A stretch of DNA of 9,454 bases from Phycisphaera sp. GTDB lineage: Bacteria > Planctomycetota > Phycisphaerae > Phycisphaerales > Phycisphaeraceae. Each line of letters begins with the position of its first letter. Position 1 is the first letter of the stretch. Below the pieces are notes generated by a model. That model did not search any database. It worked only from the letters and a program-made list of their open reading frames with translations, and was not told where the DNA came from. The stretch is taken from the NCBI GenBank assembly GCA_029287335.1, contig JARFRI010000053.1, positions 1 to 9,454 on the forward strand, in the 5' to 3' direction. A program made the translations under genes and the position numbers. Of this stretch, positions 4,625-9,454 are shown one piece after another.

Positions 4625-6697
4625 ATGGCCGGGCGTAACAGGTGGCGTAGCAAGTGGTTGATCCGTTGCGGGCTCGCTTTGGGCGTGTTTTGCGGCGGAT
4701 CGATGGCGTTTGGGTTCGAACGCGTGATGGGGCAGCAGGTATTGGGTTGGGGATGTGGAGTTGGCCGGGGGCCGTTCGTCCCAGTGATCCAGCACGTGCC
4801 CACCGATCAAACGCAGGACGGCTTTAACGTCGCGGCCAGCGGGACAGCAATCCAGGACACCCCCGCGGGTAAGGCGATGGCGCACATCGAAGCGGGCGAG
4901 TGGGTCAAGGCGATCCAGGCGATCGAGTCGCTCAACGAATCCGACAGCAAACTGGTGCTGGATGAGCGTGGCGTGCTTCGGCCGTTGTCAGCGATGAAGA
5001 GCGCGTTGATCGCATCGATGCCCGCTGAGGGCCGACGTACCTTCCGCAAACTCAACGACCCGGCGGCGAACACGAGACTGGCCGAGGCGCTGGACATCCC
5101 CGACTTCGACGAGCGCGGCAGCGCGTACAAATCGATCGTCGATAGCTATGCCTTGTGCGGCGCGTCGGTGACGGCGGCGGAGCACCTGGGCGATATCCGC
5201 TTTGAGCAGGGGCGATTCAACGAGGCCGCGGCGTACTACCAGTTCGCGGCGGAGCATCCCGGGACGAAGGCCGATGATGCCGGGCTGATGGCCCGTCGAT
5301 TGACCGCGCTAGCGCGAGCCGAGCAGTGGAGCGCGTTTGATGCGCTGGCCCAGTACACGCGGTTCCGTCACCCGCAGACGACGATCAAGGTCGCTGGGCA
5401 GGACACGCCGATCGTTTCATTCATCGATGGGCTGGTGGCCGCGCGTCAGGTGGCACCCGTAAACGAGCCCGGCACGACGCCGATGCAGCTTGTGCTGCCG
5501 GACCTGGCCGAGTTGGAATACGACCGGCCGATGATCGATGAGAACCAACTCAAGATGCTGCGCCAGCTCGCGATGAATCAAAACATGGGCAGCATCATCG
5601 ACCAGACCATCGCACCGCTGGTCGCGACGGACAACGACCGTGTGTTCACGCTTTCCCTGGGCACTGTCGCCAGGCTCGACCCGGAGACCGGCACCGAGCT
5701 GTGGCGTGTCGGCAACACGGACGAAGTCATGCAGTCCCTGCAGCAAAACATGTACAACCTCGCCAGCGGCTATCGACAGTCGCTGATCGTCCACCAAGAC
5801 ACCGTCCTCGCGGCGGTGCCGGGCAAACGCCGAGACTTCAATGCATACCTCACCGCACTGGACGCCGAGACCGGTGACGTCCGCTGGACACTGAGCGAAC
5901 TGCAACGCAGCAACAGCGAGAGCGTCGTCGGCCAACCGATCGTCATCGACGGGCTGGTGTACTTCGTGACGTATCGCTCGTCGATGGAGCTGACCCTGCG
6001 TGTGGTACGACTGATCGATGGGTCAGAGGTGAACACGCTCGCATTGGGTAAGGCGTCCAAGGGGCCGAACCTCAACGCCCCGGCCGAGCTGTCGCCTAGG
6101 CTGACGATGGGCCAGAGCCACCTGATGGTGCAGACGAATAACGGCGCACTGATCGCGGTGGACCTGACGGACATGACCATTGCCTGGGCGTTTACGCAGA
6201 AGATCCGAGAAAGCGGCATGGGCATGATGCGGCGTCGCGGGATGGCGGTCGCCAACGCGGTCGCTCAGCACACCGGCGGCGTCGTCGCGGCAGACGGCCT
6301 GGTCGTCGCCAAGGACACGCGCACCAACCAAGTCGTTGCCTTGCGTGAGTACGACGCGGCGATGCTGTGGACCGCCCAGAGCGATGCCGACGCCACGATT
6401 GTCCATCACGACAACGAGCATATTTACGTGCTGGGCAAAGAGCTGGTCGCACTGGACCGACAGACCGGCGAGCGCGTCTGGTGGACGCCGCACCCCGGCG
6501 ACCAGTCGGGCCAGCCGGTGTTTACCAAAGACGCCTGCCTGATCGCGGGTAACCATCGGCTGTGCCGAATCGACCTGAGCACCGGCAAGCTGACCCAGTA
6601 CCGTGAAGACTTGGCCAGCCCAGCGGCGTTGTATGTCGTCGGCAACCGGCTGATCAGCGTCGATCAGAACCGCATCGCAGCGATCGCTTTACCCTGA
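4625..6697 (+). CDS. Exported TPR and PQQ-like beta-propeller repeat protein
   Basis: A 690-residue protein. The N-terminus (residues 4-32) is basic then hydrophobic, WLIRCGLALGVFCGGSMAFG, and reads as a signal peptide or anchor; no proper lipobox precedes Cys23. Residues about 80-270 are helical and TPR-like, for example AEHLGDIRFEQGRFNEAAAY at 185-204. Residues about 330-690 form a PQQ-type beta-propeller: the strand signature [LI]DxxTGxxxW recurs at LDPETGTELW (351-360), LDAETGDVRW (412-421), VDLTDMTIAW (512-521), LDRQTGERVW (610-619) and IDLSTGKL (649-656). BamB and the PQQ-dependent dehydrogenases use this fold, but nothing here shows cofactor binding or catalysis, so a scaffold role in the envelope is more likely. 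TPR plus propeller proteins are common in planctomycetes. GAAGGG nine bases upstream supports the ATG. The next gene follows after 48 bases, suggesting an operon. Confidence 0.85.
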   Translation: MAGRNRWRSKWLIRCGLALGVFCGGSMAFGFERVMGQQVLGWGCGVGRGPFVPVIQHVPTDQTQDGFNVAASGTAIQDTPAGKAMAHIEAGEWVKAIQAIESLNESDSKLVLDERGVLRPLSAMKSALIASMPAEGRRTFRKLNDPAANTRLAEALDIPDFDERGSAYKSIVDSYALCGASVTAAEHLGDIRFEQGRFNEAAAYYQFAAEHPGTKADDAGLMARRLTALARAEQWSAFDALAQYTRFRHPQTTIKVAGQDTPIVSFIDGLVAARQVAPVNEPGTTPMQLVLPDLAELEYDRPMIDENQLKMLRQLAMNQNMGSIIDQTIAPLVATDNDRVFTLSLGTVARLDPETGTELWRVGNTDEVMQSLQQNMYNLASGYRQSLIVHQDTVLAAVPGKRRDFNAYLTALDAETGDVRWTLSELQRSNSESVVGQPIVIDGLVYFVTYRSSMELTLRVVRLIDGSEVNTLALGKASKGPNLNAPAELSPRLTMGQSHLMVQTNNGALIAVDLTDMTIAWAFTQKIRESGMGMMRRRGMAVANAVAQHTGGVVAADGLVVAKDTRTNQVVALREYDAAMLWTAQSDADATIVHHDNEHIYVLGKELVALDRQTGERVWWTPHPGDQSGQPVFTKDACLIAGNHRLCRIDLSTGKLTQYREDLASPAALYVVGNRLISVDQNRIAAIALP

Positions 6698-6745
6698 TCG
6701 CATTCCAACCAACGAAACGAAAAGACAACCCTTCCACGCACGAAC

Positions 6746-7897
6746 ATGAAAGATAACTGCACGATGAAAGCACGACTGATTGCCCTTGTGATCCTCCTTG
6801 GTTTCGTCGCCCTGCCGATGCTGGCTCAAGAAGAGGCCGTGGCCGTGGATCAAGCGGTTGAGCTGCGCATCGCGCCCGAGGCGATCCCGCCTGAAGAACC
6901 CGAGAAACCTGCCGACGCAGAAGAGGAGCCTAAGGAGGACGTGCCGGACGACGAGCCCACCACCCCCGCCGAGAAGCCCGAGCCCGGCGTCCTCAAGTTC
7001 CACCTCATGGACGGCACGATTATCACCGGCAAGCTCACCACTAAAGCCCTGCCCGTCTCCACCGAGTTCGGCGACCTCACCGTGCCCATCGAGTCGATCA
7101 CCAGTTTCTCGCCCGGACTGAACTCACACCCCAAGATCAATCAGACCATCACCACCCTGATCCAACAGCTCGGCAGCCCCGAAGCCAAGACCCGCGACAA
7201 AGCACAAGCCCAACTCATCACCTATGGCCCGGGCCTCATCCCCGAGCTACAAGAACACGCCAACGACCCCGACGCCGAGCGCAAGGTCCGGGTCGCGACC
7301 ATTATGGAAGAGCTCTACGCCGTCGAGACCGATGCGTTTTCGCTAGAACAAGGCCCGACCATCTCGCTCGCCCGCCTGGACCAGATCGTGACCCAGCGCT
7401 TCACCGTCGCCGGCCAGATCAAGCAGGACACGTTCACCATCGCGTCGAAGTTCGGCGAGCTGACCGTCAAGCTCGGCGACATCAAGGCCGTCGAACGTAA
7501 GAACACCGACGAACCCGAGGTGCGTCGGACCGTCGAGGTGTCGGGCATGGACATGACCTGCAAGGGCTATAAAAAGACGGGCATCCGCGTGAACCGTGGC
7601 GACCGGATCATCATCAGCGCCGAGGGCCGAGTGACCATGAGCCCGTGGGGCAGCAACTCCGTCTCCGGGCCCGACGGCATCGCGCAGAACGGCATGTACA
7701 ACGGCAACATCCCGATGGGCGCATTGGCCGGGCGAATCGGCGACAGCGGCGAGGAACTGCTCATCGGCTCAAAGGCCTCGTTCGTCGCCAAGAAGTCCGG
7801 CACGCTGCAACTGGGCTTTGCCATGCAACAAAACTGGGCCAACTACCAGTTCCCCGGCGAATACAAAGCCCGCATCCGCGTCGTACCGGCAGACTAA
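6746..7897 (+). CDS. Secreted multidomain protein with HEAT-like segment and LecA-like C-terminal domain
   Basis: A 383-residue exported protein. The signal peptide covers residues 7-27 (MKARLIALVILLGFVALPML, then A), cleaved near LA-QEE. Residues 40-80 are a Pro/Glu/Asp-rich linker. A short beta module, MDGTIITGKL...STEFGDLTVPIESI (about 88-118), is repeated in diverged form at 218-248 (RFTVAGQI...ASKFGELTVKLGDI). Between the copies lies a HEAT-like helical segment, SPEAKTRDKAQAQLITYGPG (144-163) onward to about 190. Residues 262-380 resemble the LecA/PA-IL-like galactose-binding domain: TGIRVNRGDRIIISAEGRV at 278-296, GALAGRIG at 325-332, then ASFVAKKSGTLQLGF and a final beta strand. This domain probably binds carbohydrate or acts as a surface-adhesion module. 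The ATG at 6764 is an alternative start that places the signal peptide at residue 1. It follows the propeller gene by 48 bases, probably in one operon. Confidence 0.82.
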   Translation: MKDNCTMKARLIALVILLGFVALPMLAQEEAVAVDQAVELRIAPEAIPPEEPEKPADAEEEPKEDVPDDEPTTPAEKPEPGVLKFHLMDGTIITGKLTTKALPVSTEFGDLTVPIESITSFSPGLNSHPKINQTITTLIQQLGSPEAKTRDKAQAQLITYGPGLIPELQEHANDPDAERKVRVATIMEELYAVETDAFSLEQGPTISLARLDQIVTQRFTVAGQIKQDTFTIASKFGELTVKLGDIKAVERKNTDEPEVRRTVEVSGMDMTCKGYKKTGIRVNRGDRIIISAEGRVTMSPWGSNSVSGPDGIAQNGMYNGNIPMGALAGRIGDSGEELLIGSKASFVAKKSGTLQLGFAMQQNWANYQFPGEYKARIRVVPAD

Positions 7898-7922
7898 ATC
7901 TGTTGTCAGCTCGGGTGGCCAC

Positions 7923-7953
7923 GTAGGGTGGGTGGAGCGCAGCGATACCCACC
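7923..7953 (+). repeat. GTAG-headed REP-like element
   Basis: GTAG at 7923-7926 is followed by a hairpin with arms GGTGGGT (7927-7933) and ACCCACC (7947-7953) around GGAGCGCAGCGAT. A GTRG tetranucleotide plus a GC-rich palindrome is the layout of REP elements mobilised by RAYT transposases. The same sequence read as protein gives VGWVERSDTH, a string I recall from many spurious hypothetical proteins across bacteria, which supports a widespread repeat. No transposase is in the window. Confidence 0.6.
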
Positions 7954-7964
7954 GCACAAAAGAT

Positions 7965-8077
7965 CGGTCGGGTGGCCGGGGTGTAGGCTCGGCGAGCCCC
8001 CGGAACCAACCTCTTTTTCGTAGATCATTTGCGGTTCGTTCCGGGAGCTCGCGGACTCGACCCCGGCCACCCAACCG
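7965..8077. repeat. 113-bp long inverted repeat
   Basis: The outer arms are 18 bases, 7965-7982 and 8060-8077, complementary at 17 of 18 positions (core GGGTGGCCGGGGT against ACCCCGGCCACCC). Inner paired blocks CGAGC/GCTCG (7993-7997, 8047-8051) and CCGGAA/TTCCGG (8000-8005, 8039-8044) continue the helix, leaving a loop of about 33 bases. The left arm also holds GTAG at 7983 followed by GGCTCG-G-CGAGCC (7986-7998), a second REP-like unit. It fills most of the gap before the esterase gene and may be a BIME, a MITE or a transcription stop; no T-run follows. Confidence 0.75.
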
Positions 8078-8131
8078 GAGGGCGAGGCATGCTAAGCTGA
8101 CGGCGTAATTTCTTATCTAGGACACCCAACC

Positions 8132-9361
8132 ATGCCGACCCTGCACCCACTCAAAACCGCTCTGCTCTTTGCCGCCCTGCTCCTCGCCTTCGTTGGCTAT
8201 GACGCGCAGGCCGCTGACAAGCCGTTGAAGGTCTACATCCTCGTCGGCCAGTCCAACATGCAAGGCCACGCAAGGCTCAACACCATCGACTACATCGGCG
8301 ATGACCCGATGACCAAGCCGTTGTACGACCTGCTGACCGATGACGGCACGCCCGTCACCGCCGAGCGTGTCTGGATCTCCGACATCACCGGCATCGGCGA
8401 CAACAACGGCGTAACGACCGGCAAACTCACCACCGGCTACGGCGCTCGGCGGACACCCACCCAAACCGCAGACAAGATCGGCCCCGAATACGCCTTCGGC
8501 CTGACCATGCAAGAGGCCTACGACGGCCCGATCCTCATCATCAAGGCTGCCTGGGGTGGCAAGAGCCTGCACATCGACTACCGTCCGCCAAGCGCCGGGC
8601 CGTACACATTGAACGAAGGCGAAGTCGAAAAGTTTACGAAGCAAGGTAAGGACGTCAAACAAATCGCGGCCGACAAAGCCCAAGCGAGCGGGCACTACTA
8701 CCGCCTGATGATGGACCACGTCAAGAGCGTGCTCGCCGACCCGGGCAAGGTCGTGCCCAGCTATGACAAAGACGCGGGCTATGAGATCGGCGGCTTCGTC
8801 TGGTTCCAGGGCTTCAACGATCTGGTCTTCGGCGATGTGTATCCCAACCGCGCTGAGCCGGGCGGCTATGACGACTACAGCAAGTGGATGGCGATGTTCA
8901 TCAAGGACGTCCGCAAGGATTTGGATCAGCCCAAGATGCCCTTCGTCATCGGCGTGCTGGGCGTCGGCGGGCCGGACGATCCAGACGCGAAGAACCAAAG
9001 CAAGAAACATTTCCGCGAAGCGATGGCCCTGCCCGCCAAGCACATGGACGGCGTCTTCGCTGTCGATACCGCCCTGTACTGGGATCAAACGCTCGACGCG
9101 ATCGATAAGAAGCGCGGCAAAGTCAAACAGATGCGCCACCTCTTGAAGACCAAAAACAAGAGCACCCCCAACGCGGATGGTTCAATGTCGGCCGAAGACC
9201 AGAAGGCCTACCTCGAGAAGTACCAGGCCGAGCTGATCTCCCCCGAGGAACAAGCCCTCTGGGATCGCGGCGCCTCCAACCAGGGCTACCACTACCTGGG
9301 CAGCGCCAAAACCCTCTCCCAGATCGGTGAGGCGTTTGCGAAGGTGCTATTGAATAATTAA
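8132..9361 (+). CDS. Secreted sialate O-acetylesterase-like (SASA family) hydrolase
   Basis: A 409-residue SGNH-type esterase of the SASA/DUF303 family. The signal peptide covers residues 1-27, cleaved at AQA-AD. Block I is VGQSNMQGH with the catalytic Ser41. Block II-like sequence IKAAWGGKSL is at 138-147. WFQGFND at 224-230 matches the family's WxQGxxD motif. GYHYLGSAKTLSQIGEAFA at 385-403 carries the likely catalytic His387. Family members remove acetyl groups from sialic acid or plant and algal polysaccharides such as xylan; many planctomycetes carry large sets, usually for acetylated polysaccharides rather than sialic acid. Residues about 150-215 form an insert between blocks that is common in planctomycete homologues. 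The ATG follows AGGA at a slightly long spacing. It stands alone after the inverted-repeat region, with no clear operon partner. The true substrate cannot be read from sequence. Confidence 0.9.
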   Translation: MPTLHPLKTALLFAALLLAFVGYDAQAADKPLKVYILVGQSNMQGHARLNTIDYIGDDPMTKPLYDLLTDDGTPVTAERVWISDITGIGDNNGVTTGKLTTGYGARRTPTQTADKIGPEYAFGLTMQEAYDGPILIIKAAWGGKSLHIDYRPPSAGPYTLNEGEVEKFTKQGKDVKQIAADKAQASGHYYRLMMDHVKSVLADPGKVVPSYDKDAGYEIGGFVWFQGFNDLVFGDVYPNRAEPGGYDDYSKWMAMFIKDVRKDLDQPKMPFVIGVLGVGGPDDPDAKNQSKKHFREAMALPAKHMDGVFAVDTALYWDQTLDAIDKKRGKVKQMRHLLKTKNKSTPNADGSMSAEDQKAYLEKYQAELISPEEQALWDRGASNQGYHYLGSAKTLSQIGEAFAKVLLNN

Positions 9362-9376
9362 GCCGCGTTCGTCACA

Positions 9377-9429
9377 CCCGGCGGGAGCAGCCAAGCCACC
9401 CGCCCCGGGCGTCTCGCTTTCGCGAGATG
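9377..9429 (+). other. Two adjacent hairpins after the esterase gene
   Basis: The first has stem CCCGG+CGGG pairing with CCCG+CCGGG (9377-9385 with 9399-9409, two-base bulge). The second has TCTCGC, loop TTTC, GCGAGA at 9412-9427, extended by G-T and C-G pairs to 9410-9429. They lie 16 to 68 bases after the stop codon, where a terminator is expected, but no T-run follows, so intrinsic termination is uncertain. Confidence 0.35.
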
Positions 9430-9454
9430 GCTATTCATGCGCGCCGACCGCGGC

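Noticed and set aside
8117..9139. Minus-strand open frame of 340 codons opposite the esterase
   Set aside because: The plus-strand frame has a signal peptide and all SASA motifs; the antisense frame has none.
1..9454. Search for a defence island, CRISPR array, toxin-antitoxin pair, prophage or biosynthetic cluster
   Set aside because: No regular direct-repeat array, Cas, restriction, integrase, toxin or synthase sequences were found; the lone PLD-fold protein is not enough to call a defence system.

Overview
The window looks like chromosome of a GC-rich bacterium of the Planctomycetes, most likely class Phycisphaerae. This is an inference from gene content. It carries an ECF sigma factor of the type common in Planctomycetes and Verrucomicrobia with an overlapping FecR-like gene, a PEP-CTERM surface protein, a TPR/PQQ-propeller exported protein, a secreted protein with a LecA-like domain, and a secreted sialate O-acetylesterase-like hydrolase. 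No rRNA, tRNA, CRISPR array, transposase or phage gene is visible.

Layout. Positions 1-919 (minus) hold a two-gene regulatory operon, ECF sigma factor then a FecR/anti-sigma-like protein cut by the window edge. Positions 920-1782 have no convincing gene. They hold an AT-rich patch (935-1000), a good sigma70-type promoter at 1255-1281, and a leader of about 495 nt with stem-loops that runs to a monocistronic gene for a glycine-rich RRM RNA-binding protein (1783-2121), which ends at a textbook intrinsic terminator. Positions 2122-2467 lie between convergent genes and hold that terminator, a 26-bp perfect palindrome that probably stops minus-strand transcription, and several smaller hairpins. 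Positions 2468-4436 (minus) carry a PEP-CTERM protein with two aspartyl-protease DTGA motifs, followed 37 nt downstream by a one-HKD phospholipase-D-fold protein with a C-terminal cysteine cluster.

Divergent from these, 4625-7897 (plus) is a probable two-gene operon: an exported TPR/PQQ-type propeller protein and a secreted multidomain protein ending in a LecA-like carbohydrate-binding domain. The gap 7898-8131 is almost filled by a GTAG-headed REP-like element and a 113-bp long inverted repeat. Then comes the secreted SASA-family esterase (8132-9361) and a short tail with two hairpins.

How the genes fit together: most encode exported or surface proteins, as expected for a planctomycete living on complex polysaccharides. 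The sigma/FecR pair is a separate signalling unit whose targets cannot be read here. I see no known defence system or biosynthetic cluster. The least explained parts are the long RRM leader, the inverted-repeat region before the esterase, and the PEP-CTERM protease-like protein paired with a PLD-fold protein.
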